Origin: Synanceia verrucosa
Lineage: Eukaryota; Chordata; Actinopteri; Perciformes; Synanceiidae
DNA length: 64,000 nucleotides
Assembly (NCBI GenBank): GCA_029721515.1
Contig: CM056569.1
Location: 10,000,007-10,064,006, forward strand
Direction of reading: 5' to 3'
The translations under genes were made by a program, and so were the position numbers. Below are positions 23,783-36,200 of this stretch, piece by piece. Position 1 is the stretch's first letter; each line of letters starts with the position of its first letter. The notes beneath the pieces were generated by a model that saw nothing but the letters and a program-made list of their open reading frames with translations, did no database searches and was not told the origin of the DNA.

Positions 23783-26700
23783 CTGGGAGGATGGGGTCAA
23801 GGTCAAAATCTGCTTCAGACGTTTATCCTGCTACATCAGAGTATCCTTGAAGTAAAATGTTACAGAAATACTTTATTTTCAATAAAATCATATGTATTTT
23901 CCAGGAAAGTTACAGGCTGATTTCAATGCAGTATACCTACAAAATTAATAAAACATTTATCAATGATTAAAAACAAAACAACAGAATGCAACAAACTAAA
24001 TTTGACTGAAACACTTTCAGCTTAAAGTGTGCCTGAGAGCTTCATTTGATCACGGTGCCATTGTGCAGTCCACAAGCACAGCAGAATGTGTATCATTTTG
24101 AATGCAGTAATTTCATAACCATGTAATTACAACATATAATGACACAGCCCTGCGTGACAAAATTAGAGATGGCTTCCTTTAACAGAGACTATCTTGATGG
24201 GTGATACAGATGTTTATGTGCATGCACAATAGCACAAGATTCACACAAGGAGATCTATTTCATCACTCCCCTCCCTGATGCCATTACATGCTACAAAATG
24301 ACTGATGCAATCAACAATAACGCGGGGCCGCTGCAATAATGTGTGCACATTAATATGCTCCTCACCAACTTGTTTGGGCTCTTCTGCACGCTTTATGAGT
24401 TTGATTAAACACTTCCAACACTGCCACCATCATCTGGCCACTCAGATATAATTAGTTTCTCACCATTCTCTTGTCTTTTGTGTGTGTGTGTGTTTTGTTT
24501 TTTTTTTTAAACCAGACGCTGCCACGCTTCCCCTATCCTGCACAACAACACCACCATCCTCTTTTCTCCATCATGTAATTCTCTTTTCACTTCATTGTTA
24601 GAGCTGACAAAAAGGTCAGTGGGAAAAATGCAAGCTATCTTTAATGTTTAATTACTTGTAGGTTGGGCAGCATGGGGAGGTTTGCGTACACTTGATTAAT
24701 TGCAGGGCATGCAATTTGCCAGGCCAATTCAAGATGCTACAATTGAAAATCCTAAATTTATGGCACGGAGCTATGGCCGTGGAAATGTGCTAGGAAGAAA
24801 GATAAAGAGCAGCAATGAGACTGAAAAGCTTAATGGCAGACCGCAAAAGAAAGAAGTATTTTTTCTGTTGCTCTCTCTCAACAGTAATTGCAGGTGACAG
24901 CTGGTACTTCCGCCATTGAGAGAGATGGGCAAGAAAGAAAACGGGGAGAAGTCATTATGCTCACAAAGCCAAGGCACTCCCATGAACAATGCATGAGTTT
25001 AGCACATTCTCAAGTTCAGTGGGGATTTAAAGAGGGGGATAGGATTATATGCAAACTGGGTATAAACACAAAAACACAATTAAGATGTGTTTTATTCCCT
25101 GCAAAGTCAAATGGCTCATTAGATTGAGTTTGTTTTCTCGGCAAACATTTATGTCTATTATTTTTCATTTGTGAATTTATTGCTGCAGCTTGGTTAAAAG
25201 TGGATAATAGCCTCGGATATTTCTACTGATGTGTTAATGTAGCCTTTTGTTTTCACAGACAAATAGTTCATCAACATATTATTTCCAGCAGGAAAATTAT
25301 ACCCACAATGGTAAACAAAGAGAATAAAGAATCTTCAATACAATTGAACACTTGGTGTAGTGATAATTAGATTACAAAACAGCAAATATCGTAAATTCAC
25401 AAAAAAAAAAAAAAAAAAAAAAAAAAAACACAGCACAAATCATGTGCTGCTTTGCGCTGCAGCTGGAAAGGATTGCTGCAGACAGTTTGGTTTGAGCTCC
25501 ACACACCAGAAGCCTTCAACTCATCCACTGGAACACAGGCGCTAACTGCTTCCCCCCTGATTCTGACATTGCCAACACTTGCCTGTCCCCAACTTTCATC
25601 CCCATAAATCACTGCTTTTGTGTTGCATGCCATAATCTCTTTTATATCCCCTCTAACCGCTTGTATGGGAGGAGATTACCTCACCACACAATCATATCTG
25701 CTGACAATGGGAGCTGTTGACATGATGGGCAAGAAGAAAAAATGCCAAATGAATAAAGGGGGAGAGGTAGGAGGTGCACCCTTGCAGACAATATGCACCT
25801 TTGTATGTGCACACTCGCACACTTATCCCTCTATCCTGCTCTACGTCCTCACTAAAGAGGGACATCCAAGATTGACAGTGACTAATGGGGACTGGTACTG
25901 CAGCAAATTACAAGAAGAACCTGTACACCTTGCAAAGGTGAAACACTGCTCTCGCTCTCTCTCACACAGGAACACAAAGAAGGGAGCTGCATGAGCTTTT
26001 TCAGTTCTGATAATTCCAACATCATGGCAGCTGTCATAACTGATGGCATTACAGGATAACCACAAACATACTATGAATCTGAATGGACTGTGTGTCAATA
26101 TAATTTAAGTCAGAACACTTCAGAGTCAGAACTTCAGGGGACAAAAATCATTTTAGCTTCATGGAAATTGCAACACAAAATTGGTTTTGACTTGTTTAAA
26201 TTATGTCTGTTTATTGGTTTTGACTTTTGAGATTGTGTTTAGGGGGAATAAAATGATATAGACGTACACTTAATAGGCTAATGGCAGTCTGTCATGTCTG
26301 TAATTGTTATGCGATCACATTTAATACACGGCTAACCAAAACACATGATTAGCACGCAGTGAAAGTGATGGAAAAACAAATCATGGGTGTCACTTTGCCT
26401 TTCTGGTGACAATCACAGCCATCAGGTGAAAGTGATGGCGCTCTAACTGAAGATAACACCTTCAAACGACTACCTCTGCAGGCAATTTTATTAACAGATT
26501 CCTGGCATAACTTTTGTTGAAAATGCGAAGGTGAGACCTCATAAATTGGCCTTGCTTGGGCTCGAACAGTTCTGGTCCCAGGTGTCGACACTTTTCCGCT
26601 CACAGAAAGTGATTTAGCAGCAATAAACACTCTGTTCATGCCTCTGCAGTCCCTCTTGTACTCCTTTGGGAGTAATGATGATTATTGTACGTGCAGTTTG

Positions 26701-26969
26701 CTGATGACGTTACATCACTCTTTGTGCCGCTATTCACACTTTTTCCTCTATATACTACCCTCTGTGTTGATTTTTTCCCAATCAACTCAAATTCGACGAT
26801 TAAATCAAGATGGATGATGTGACTTTTCAAATGAGCGTACTCTATCATATTTGTCATTAACTGATTTTGAAATCCAACATGTTTGTCATACAATCCTACC
26901 TTGATCCTCCCGTGCAGCCCTCCTTGTATTACCCTTCTATTCATCACTGTGACAGACTGAGGCCATTAC
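23783..26969 (-). other. abca1: intron 28
   Basis: 3187 nt with a poly-A tract at 25401-25428 and a short TG/T-rich tract near 24480-24508. Nothing else is recognised. Confidence 0.78.
25401..25428. repeat. (A)28 tract
   Basis: Pure A run on the plus strand. No retroelement body was recognised next to it. Confidence 0.95.
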
Positions 26970-27109
26970 CTGGGCAATGAGTCCCTTGCGGCTCCTTCGG
27001 GCATGGTGGAAGCGCTTGATAAAAAGCGCCAGGAACTGCCTCCTGATCAGCTTCAATCCGGTGATGACCGTGGATCCCTTCCCACTGACACTGGTGTTCC
27101 TGTTTAAGT
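26970..27109 (-). CDS. abca1: exon 28: linker to TM8
   Basis: 140 nt (149 in human). I chose acceptor GTCGACTCCAG because it leaves two bases that complete a D codon with exon 27 and restores the human phase. An AACAG ten bases further in would break the frame. It reads LNRNTSVSGKGS, GLKLIRRQFLALFIKRFHHA and RRSRKGLIAQ, matching human [20 protein letters not shown] and RRSRKGFFAQ. The arginine-rich end is the cytosolic edge of TM8. Confidence 0.92.
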
Positions 27110-27884
27110 CTGGAGTCGACATGAAAACGCTGTTATTGATCATCTCTGCATATGTTAAACACCTGCTCAGCACACATTCTAGCAGAGCTACAGACACAGT
27201 GCTGCAACTACTTTTTCATTATATTGTGAATTTGCCTGAATAGTACTTAGGCATTAAGAGGCAAAGAGGAAAAGGTGATAAGCAGACACCTTCGCTTTAC
27301 GTCTCACATTTTCCAAAATATCTTTGTTGTAAAAAAAAAAAATCATAGCAGTCATTTAGATAATAATGCATATTCTTATTGAAAACCATTTTCATGATGA
27401 AAGACATGGTATGAAAGTGAATTTCTTTCAAAAGGGCAAACACTGAAAAGCTGAAGAGACAGGTTAGATAATGTTGTATGGATTGGAAGTGTAGAAAATT
27501 ACTTATTCTGAGGACGGAGCTCTTGTTTATGCCCTCTTTTCAAAATGACCACTGAGGTGAAACAGTCAAATTGGAGTCGAACTAAAATGATTTCATAATT
27601 GAAGAATGAAAGGCGTGTGGATAAAACAGACATTTCCCGGTGTGATAAAATTAAGTCAGCAGTAACGACGAAATGTAGAACCTACCTTCCACTTTACTTG
27701 TGAATCTTTCCTTCAACTCTATTCCTTTAATTCATGAGAAACAGAGAGCAAGGTCATTTAATTTAATTATGAAGTTTCTATTTGATCAGACAACTTTCTG
27801 CATTAAATAAAGTCATGTTTAATTGAGCTTCTGTCATTAAAAAAATAACTGTAGGATACATTTGGAGGGACTTGCCACTCATAC
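27110..27884 (-). other. abca1: intron 27
   Basis: 775 nt, no recognisable content. Confidence 0.8.
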
Positions 27885-27983
27885 CAGAGTCCTGCTCGGT
27901 TTTCATGTGGGCGCTGGCGATGCTGTTCCGCTTGGATGTGCGGGAGCCTCTTTTGCAGTCTCTCACCAACACCTCCTTTGTTG
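27885..27983 (-). CDS. abca1: exon 27: basic, serine-rich regulatory linker
   Basis: 99 nt (about 114 in human). Acceptor TTCCCACAG, donor TCTG/GTATGAG. It reads TKEVLVRDCKRGSRTSKRNS and then IASAHMKTEQDS. In human ABCA1 this segment carries basic residues and phosphorylation sites; here KRNS and SRTS are candidate basophilic kinase sites, which is inference. The exon is about five codons shorter than in human. Confidence 0.88.
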
Positions 27984-28697
27984 CTGTGGGAATACAAATA
28001 AGATATGTTGTTTTGGCCTGACCCAATTTAGGGTTATAAATAACAATAAGAATAGCTACCTGCCCTGCAAGACACTGTATTATTCCCTGTAAAAGCACAA
28101 ACCCAGGTGCTTTATGAACGTGAGCAAATCCGATTTTGAGATTAAACTGAAGAGCGGAGTTGTTTGGTGATGGATGGGAGATTTATCCACTGATATCGAT
28201 CGATGAGCAATAAGAATTGGTGGGGAAACACAATGTCAGTCAGTAGAATGGGAATGAACAGGGGTAAGAAAAGCACCTAAGAAAAATGAGGTGCATGTAT
28301 GCAAGTGCCTTGTGTGTCTGCCATAACTGTACCAGTGAAATGGAGACATGGAGTTTTTTGTTCTGAAACACATTCAGGGTGTAAAAAGGCTGTCAGCAGT
28401 GGAGGCAAAGTTCTTGTTCCATCGAGAAAACGTTCAAGGCTTAAGGTGAAATTAGCTTGTAGAAGTGATAACTTGAGGCCTTGTAGTCTGTCACGCTAAT
28501 CTGTGGCTGTCCACTCTGGTTCTGTAGCAGTGACTAAATGTATTATATGAAGACAGACACAAAGTACATTAGTAGTTGATCTGTTGCCAGTGTTTGTGAT
28601 ATGGATTAAGCTGTATCAGTGTTTCCTGAGAGATGTTACACATTCTACTGTTTATCCTCCTGACAGGTGTTAGCATGCATACATTTTGTCATCTTAC
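27984..28697 (-). other. abca1: intron 26
   Basis: 714 nt, no recognisable content. Confidence 0.8.
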
Positions 28698-28746
28698 TTG
28701 GTATTTTTGCATCCACTCCAGTATCTTCTGCCACTTTAAGAAATAT
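28698..28746 (-). CDS. abca1: exon 26: 49-nt small exon
   Basis: Exactly 49 nt, the size recalled for this exon in ABCA1 and ABCA4. Acceptor TTTCACAG, donor CAA/GTAAGA. It reads IFLKVAEDTGVDAKIP, matching human IFLKVAEESGVDAETS. It joins LEE of exon 25 to the basic exon 27 with matching phases. Confidence 0.94.
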
Positions 28747-29865
28747 CTGTGAAACGACAAATCATGCGTTAATACAAAAGCCACGTGTTTCTAGACACCT
28801 ACCACAATCCTAATACTACTGCAGTGTATGAGTGTTTACTAAGCTGTTCATGTAGTTGTTTTTTTTTGTTTTTTTCCAAAACTCTAAATGCCTTCACCTA
28901 ACCTATCGAAAATCCTATCCTAGCCTTAAATTGAGTACCTGTCCTTGGTCAAAGAAAATATTGAAAAGGAAAAAGTGACCTTCTCTGTTGTCATTCTGCT
29001 GTCGTGAATTATATCTGTCAAAAACTAAACTAGAAATACTGACATCATAAAATGGTGAAAAAAGTACTAAGGACTATTCATGGCAATAACCAGTGTAAAT
29101 GTTATTATAGGACTAACGTCCATGAAACATCCCATCTATCAGCCCTTGTTTATTAGTGCAGAATATTGAAAACCACTGCATATTTCAACTGAAGTGCAGA
29201 CGGACTTCAAAAGAAAACATGGACGGTTGAAATAACCTTGGCATGTCTGAATTTCAGAAATGCAAAAGGAATTATTTACATTGCCTGAAGGCCACGAGTG
29301 TCTGATTCATGTTTGAGTTACATGAGGAGCATTAACCAACCGTCACTCAGCTTCACCATCCAAAACTAGTCTGAAAGCCAAAATACTGCGTGAGTCATTT
29401 GTTCAGGAAAAAGAAGACTATGTGTAATAATAATAAAACACAGTACTCACACACTGCAAGAGTAAGAGGCACCTTTTGTCTTTAGGCTAAAGCTATTCAG
29501 TATGTATGAGGAACTGAGCAACTCTATGTACGTTCCACAACTTTGAGACTAAATCTGAGGGGAAAAGGATCCTAGACTCCTATTTCAATTACTGGCAAAA
29601 ATGTAAATTTGCTTGTTATATTGAAGGGTGGATTTGAAAAGTGTCCACCAATATTTTGATTCCTCACTTACAGACTCTAAGAAGCAGAAAAAGACAAGAA
29701 AACAGGCGTGGAAGGAGGAGGAGAAGCAGAAAATGTGTAACTGTAGCAGTAATAACAGGAAAATCATGGCCAACATTATCAGTGTATCGATCACTTTTAT
29801 TTTCCTGTGTGGATGTAGGCAGTGTCTCTCTATGAGCGAGGCTGTCAATCTGACGTTTGGTATAC
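28747..29865 (-). other. abca1: intron 25
   Basis: 1119 nt, no recognisable content. Confidence 0.8.
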
Positions 29866-30083
29866 CTCCTCCAGCGTGGTGTCAGAGATGCCGTAGCTGG
29901 TCAGGCCGAGGTCAGCCATGGTCAGGTCGAGCTCTTGAAACAGCGGGGCAAAGGTCCCATCTCTGGCTCCAGCATAAGGCAGTATGTAGGTGATCTCCTG
30001 ACCGATGCTCTCCAAGAAGACGGCTTCGGGGACGTGGCGCCGCACAATTTGACCCACAGCTGTCAAATCTGCTGAATGAATAG
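29866..30083 (-). CDS. abca1: exon 25: C-terminal part of the NBD1 regulatory domain
   Basis: 218 nt (about 203 in human). Acceptor TTTTTGCAG, donor GAG/GTATAC. It reads IHSADLTAVGQIVRRHVPEA, IGQEITYILPYAGARDG and LGLTSYGISDTTLEE. The last segment matches human LGISSYGISETTLEE, a hallmark of the ABCA regulatory domain. GARDGTF also resembles ABCA7, so this part does not separate the two subtypes on its own. Confidence 0.95.
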
Positions 30084-31052
30084 CTGCAAAAATTAACAAG
30101 CACCAAAGGATGCTAAAATTACACACACAAAGAAAACAACAATTCATGTCTCCTTCACCCTTTTTGATGAAGATGTTGTTGGAGTGATATAACGGACTAC
30201 TGACTACAAAAGAAAACAGTCACCGACAGAAACTTTGAAAGTGTTTAAACTCAATGTTGATCGAAAATACCATCGGAGAAATGTAACCTTTAAAATCATT
30301 TGAAGTAAATAACGCTGTGTAATGTATGGAGATCACAACATACCTGATGCTGTGACCTTTAAACACACTGAAACAGATCAGTGGACATAATTTTCCTGTC
30401 TCATCCATTCTGAAGATGGGTCTTAGTGAGAATCAATCAGGACAGTGTTGCAGAACGCATCGCATCCATTATTGATCCAGAACCTCTCATACATAATTAT
30501 TGCAGCTTAACAACAAGTGGCTTGGCGTTTTATGAAGAAGTAAATGGATCTGCCTCACACATCAGACTGAATTATTTGTGAAAATGTGTGTGTGTTTCAG
30601 TCTGTTTACTGGTGTGTGTGTGGGTGTGGATGGGGTAATAAAGAGAAATGTGCTGTCACTTGTGGAAATATGATTCTTTTTATGACATTTTCTATCGTAT
30701 AGTTAACCGTCATGTGGATAATCATTTTGAAGGTATGAGCATTGATTGATTTTTCATGCATAATAAACTGGATCCTACCTAAGATTTCAGTATCCTACCT
30801 ACTGATCATGTCTTGCGTGAGAAATTTTGTTTACTTGATCATGGCTGAATATGATCAAAACAAATCAAATCAGCAGCAACGCTTGTTTTTTTTTCTTTTT
30901 GCTGGGTGATATACATTCTGCTTCTGCTGTGTCTCTACATTTCTTTGTTCTTATGTAACTCCACTGTAAGATTAGTAAGTAATTGGTTGACAGCTTGAGA
31001 ATGAGGACTTTGGCCAGTGACATCTTTTAAACGGTTGCAACACCTGCAAGAT

Positions 31053-31098
<46 letters not shown>

Positions 31099-31892
31099 CT
31101 AACACTACGGTATAGTGCTGGAAAAAGGACATGGATGTGAATTTGCCACAGCTAACTGAGAAAAAAACTGGTCACTGGAGGGCAGCGTGGACAAGTAGTG
31201 AACAAAACCTTGACTTTTAAGGTGATGTCTGACTAATTAGCAAACAGCTTCACTTTTTGGACACTTCTGTACCAAAAAAATAATGCTTCTGACCATGGCT
31301 GTCGGCACAACATAAAGATACTGCTAAGGAAGAGCGTCTGATCAGGATGACTCAGTGGCAGGAAATATGTCATGATTTTTGTATATTATGTTCAAATGTC
31401 CATAATTGTCCATATTGTCTCCTAGTTTATGCTGCACTCACAAAGCTCTCCGAACTCTTTCTCTGTGACTAAAATCCTACCCTCCTATTTGTACCCACCT
31501 ACCAGTGGGACATTTAAGTGCACTCTACCGGTAGTTACACCATTTCAACAGCATCTCAAAGGCAACAGCTACTTTACCACTCATGTGGTGCCTGTTGGTC
31601 TATTATTGAAAAGCTGAAAAAAAATCTATGAGCAAATGGATCTTCAAGCACACATGGACAAGGCTATTTTGAGAAGTTTTACGGTTACAGTTTGCCTGTT
31701 TTGGAACAGTTCCCAGACATTACATTATACTTATTTTACTGCAGCTGAATGTCAAAATTTTCAATTTTGAAATATTTTCACAAATATTCACACAATATTC
31801 AAATGTACACTGAACCAATATATAGCATTTTGATATAGACAGGTTAGGTGCTAATCCAAAAACATAGCTGGCAGTAGAGATAAACTTTCTAC
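30084..31892 (-). other. abca1: intron 24
   Basis: 1809 nt with a TA microsatellite at 31056-31094 and a short TG-rich patch near 30585-30630. Confidence 0.8.
31056..31094. repeat. (TA)n microsatellite
   Basis: About 39 nt of uninterrupted TA dinucleotides. Confidence 0.95.
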
Positions 31893-31971
31893 CTGAGGGA
31901 TCAGAGCAGCTCCAGCTTTGGCTGCCGATGCCATCATCCAGGCTGGTGCTCGTCGAAGGACGGCCTTTCTC
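31893..31971 (-). CDS. abca1: exon 24: regulatory linker
   Basis: 79 nt (about 73 in human). It starts in phase 0 after GATTAACAG and ends with one base before GTAGAAAG. It reads EKGRPSTSTSLDDGIGSQSW and SCSDPS, a serine-rich segment aligned with human DSVSQSSSDAGLGSD. It is likely disordered. The placement rests on phase continuity with both neighbours as well as the STS..D-GIGS resemblance. Confidence 0.87.
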
Positions 31972-33061
31972 CTGTTAATCAGAATTGGATTAGAAAGGCC
32001 TTATTATGCCTTACCACTTAGACTGATGAACAGTGACTCTTCCACAACCACTTTCCTATATTAATGTAATAATTGATGCTATCCGCAAGTTTCTACTTAA
32101 TTGCTCTAAACAAAACTGCATGCATAAGACAATGTGTCAGCCTGCAATGCAAAAACCATTTTCAGCCCAAGACAACACATCCAAAGGAAAATTACATTTT
32201 AATTCCAAAAGGTTGACTGCAAGAACTTAATGACACTTATTAAATGGAGTTTCATCACACTGAATGAGATCAGGACAATCAAACTTTGTCCAGCTCTGTC
32301 TCTGAGTTATACTGGCTGTGTAATTACAAAATCTTCCACTAAATTACAAAGTTGTCATCTAGGAAAGTGTGTATTGCTCTACCTTGCCCACAAAAGGTGT
32401 TTGCACGTTTATTTATTTATTTATATCAAACAAATGACTCGGCTCACCTCAAAGAGCCTGCAGACTAATGGTAATTGCTCTAGCCCTGCTGGCATCAGTG
32501 CATCTTGTTCATTTGCTCCTATTGATTAAAACTAAGTGTGTGAGGCACCATTGGCGAGCGAAAGCGAGAATCACCCCTCTCCCCGGTGACAATTAGTATC
32601 ATCCAGCACGTAGGTGTTTGCCAATTCTCATGCTGGGAGAGACTAAACACAGATCATTATAGGGGGAGGGCAGCAAGACAGAAAGCGAGCACTCTGGAAA
32701 GACAGAGGGAGCTGAGCTCAATAATAGACTAGAGAGAGGTTACTGGAGTGTCAAAGGGGAATGCAGCTCAAGTTCTTTTCTTGATGCATGAAGTCAAAAA
32801 GAATGATCCTCTTCCAATTACAGCAGTTTTATGTGAAGTCATTTCAGTAGGGATAAAACAGAAGGGTAATTGAACGACTAGACAAGGGCCTTAATCACCA
32901 AATTTGTGGTTATCTGAGGATAATGAGACACACACAGCCAATGTTGTCTGGTAATAGATCCCTGACAAAATCAGTGTTTTATGATAACTTATTATCAGGA
33001 TTATTAGCATGTTTTCAAAAGCTAATCAGTGACCAGAGACTACCCTGCTCTCTGTTCGTAC
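31972..33061 (-). other. abca1: intron 23
   Basis: 1090 nt, no recognisable content. Confidence 0.8.
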
Positions 33062-33276
33062 CTCTTCGTCCACACTGCGTATGATACCACTGCGCTGAGC
33101 CGTCATCTTTTCAGACCCGTCTCGGACCAGAGTGAGATAGTAGCCGCTGCCAAAGCGTTTCTTCAGGAAGAGTGACGAGCCGCAGCAGCGCATCTTGCCG
33201 TGGGAGATGATGGCAATGCGATCACCTAAGATGTCTGCCTCGTCCATGTGGTGTGTGGACAAAATGATGGTGCGTC
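33062..33276 (-). CDS. abca1: exon 23: NBD1 H-loop and start of the regulatory linker
   Basis: 215 nt; about 221 in human ABCA1. It begins GRTIILSTHHMDEADILGDR, whose second histidine is the H-loop switch, and continues IAIISHGKMRCCGSSLFLKK and GSGYYLTLVR. After that it diverges into a polar tail (DGSEKMTAQRSGIIRSVDEE) that belongs to the cytoplasmic regulatory linker. Donor GAG/GTACGA; acceptor TCTCTTCAG. Confidence 0.96.
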
Positions 33277-36200
33277 CTGAAGAGAGATGGGAAGACAGAC
33301 TCGATCATTGTCACCAATTAAGAATGCTCAGTGTCTGACTGAATGTGTAGGTTTGTGCGTTACATATGAAGTAAAGAATAATTGCACAGGATTGCAAACA
33401 TAAAAAGTTAAGGTACAGATTGGATATATTAAAAAAAATAAAATAAACAACACTACTGAGGCATTTTTTTCCTCTTTGGAAGTTGTTTGTTTTGACAATT
33501 GTCGTTATGAAAAAAAGAAGCCTGACAAGAAAAGACACCACAGATCAAAAGTGTTCAAAATCAAGCCAATATGACAGTCTGTCTCTGCACGGTACTCACT
33601 TATCTCCTTATTGCCAAATCCACAGTTTTTTGTTTTTTTTTTACTAACGCTTATCCGCATGGCGACAAAGCAAACTCCAGAGGACTGCGTGGGCTTGAAT
33701 CTGGGACAAAATTAAAATTGTGATAAAGGCCACCCTAAGCCTACTTTCCAGCCTTTCTATGAGGCCACATTCTATTTCAGCTCACTCTCTTTTGGGCTGC
33801 AAGTTCTTTGATTGGAGAGGCATCAAACTGAGCACAATTGCAGTGACAACTACAGCATGTGTTGCAAGGTTATTCACAGGCGTTGTAATGCTTTAACATC
33901 ATGCTGTATCAGAGAACACATTAATTATCACATACCCTAGAAATCAGGGAAAAAAAGCACCAGATCTGTAATGAAGTCACAGCATGGTCATGTCTCTGTA
34001 GTCAGTGTGAAAGCAGTATCACAGAGTACTGGGGAACTTTTGACTTCTCCAGTCGTTTTTACATCAGAAAACTTTGAACGTGATACCTTTATCATTAAGT
34101 GACAAAGACAGAAAAGTGATGTTGGAAAGACTGTTAGCTCAAGAGAATTACAGTTTTACAGGTCAAGCCTTTCTTGTAACACCACCATGTGTAATGGAAA
34201 TTAGATTGTTGTACCATTAAACACACATTTCAGCCCAAATTATGTCATGTATATCATTTACAAACCCTTTTTCACAAGCAATACTTGCACAAAAGAGATG
34301 TAAAGTAGTGAGCATATGATTGGATGGATAAAACCACATTTTAAAATTCACCAGAGAAATTTAATTTTTTTTTAATTCTTTGTTCACTATAGAGGTGTTG
34401 GTTGCAAAACTAATGGTATTCCATCAACCTCTGTTGCACTTTATGCTACTGTACTCATGTACTGTCATCATGCTAACACGCTAAGTAAAGCAACATGTTC
34501 ATACTGGCCATTACAGGAGTCCATTTAATGCACTCTCAATGTAAGTGATGCAGGTCATCTTCAGTCCTTGTTTTGTGCATAAGTACAGCCTCACAGTGTT
34601 GATAGCGTCTCCACAGACTAGTGCGAAGACATCATTTTGAAATGCAAGATTTAGATCAGATCAGATAACAGGTGCGCTTCATAAAACATTAACTATCTGA
34701 GGGAGATGCTCTCTCAGTAAGCAGCTGACTGGATGGAGTTGTCTCACTTCCTCATGAATTTAGTGATCACTGCTAAAGGTCAGGTGCTCTGCTGCACTTG
34801 GCAGCTTGCTTTTTTTTAAACTTAAATTTGTATCCTTGCAGGTCACATTATTCCAGGGACAAGGACACACTCAGAGGTCATTAATAGCGGCCCAATGCAG
34901 CTATTTCTCTTGGCCAACTATTTCCCAACCTCCCCCACTTTTAGTGCCGTGCCACCAGCTGAGCGGCTAAATCCGCCCCTTCTCAGTTATTTAGTGCTGC
35001 CTTATGTTACTCCAAGCAAGTCTAGATCCTTCTAAATACAAACTCCAAGAAAGTGCCCAAGTTGAACAAATGCCCACAACCCAGTCAATTTCACATATGT
35101 GGGGGAAAAGCTCTTCTTATTGGGAGGGGGTGAGTTGGGCATATCGCTTGATGTTTATTTTGACTGTGCCAGCTCATTTTGTATGAGACGCTTTAAACTC
35201 ACAGATGATTTTCCTGTGGATTTGTTGTGCTTTACAAAGGGGGAAAAAAAAAATTCAAATCGCACTGCATCATCCGTAAGATGGGAGTAAAATAAATGTG
35301 TTTGGACTGCAGATGGCCCACAAAGGTATTCTGATTTATAGTGTGTTGTGGTGCATTACAGCCCAAAGTGATATATCAAATGGAGTTCTGTGTTCAGGTA
35401 AATTGGTAGTACTCGCACAACATACAGCAAAGTCAGGCTGGAAATCTGGTTTCTGTTATTTAGCTTCCTTTCCTCTAAATCAAGTTGATGGAAATGGATT
35501 TCACAGTGGGTGAGTAAGTCTGGGCAGATATTATGTACAGCGGCAGTATGAATTATTGGCCAAAACTGTATTAAGTGCTGTTTGTGGCAATCATCCACCC
35601 ATTAGCCAAACCTGGTTTTCTTTCAAAGGGAAGCTGAGGGACTGGAGCTGATCCCAAATCTGGGTGAGACGCAGGGTACATCCTGTCCAGGATGCCAAAA
35701 GAAGACCAGTCATGCTCACATTCTCACCTATGGGCAATTTAAAGTTGCCTATTAACTCAGCCTGCATGTTTCTGGACCGTCTGAGAAAACCCAAGCAAAA
35801 CCCGTGCAGATGTGTGGAAGGTCACAGGTGGAAGGTTCGAACCCTGCGATCAATTTCTATCAATTATAAAATGGCCTAGACATAATATAAATAAACAGAT
35901 GGGCCTGTTGTTTCCATTATATATAACCACATATGATAAAAACAGACTGGGAGAAATGCAGCCGCATGTTAAATATGTCTTGTTCACAGTTGGAATTTAA
36001 AGATTAAGAGTGAGACACTGTGGAAACTGCTATCTGTAACTGTTTGCAGAAGGTTATGCAGAGTATTATAAAATACTTTACTCCGTGAGTACACAGTTAA
36101 ATGTTATATGATATTTAGAGTCCACACCAGTCTTCAGCTCCAAACTCTGGCAAAACATTTTCATTAAGATGTTTGACGTTTAAAATATCTTTACCTGAAA

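Noticed and set aside
33640..33710. Possible fourth SINE-like fragment (GGATAAGCG and GGAGTTTGC blocks on the minus strand)
   Set aside because: Too short and not in the family's block order.
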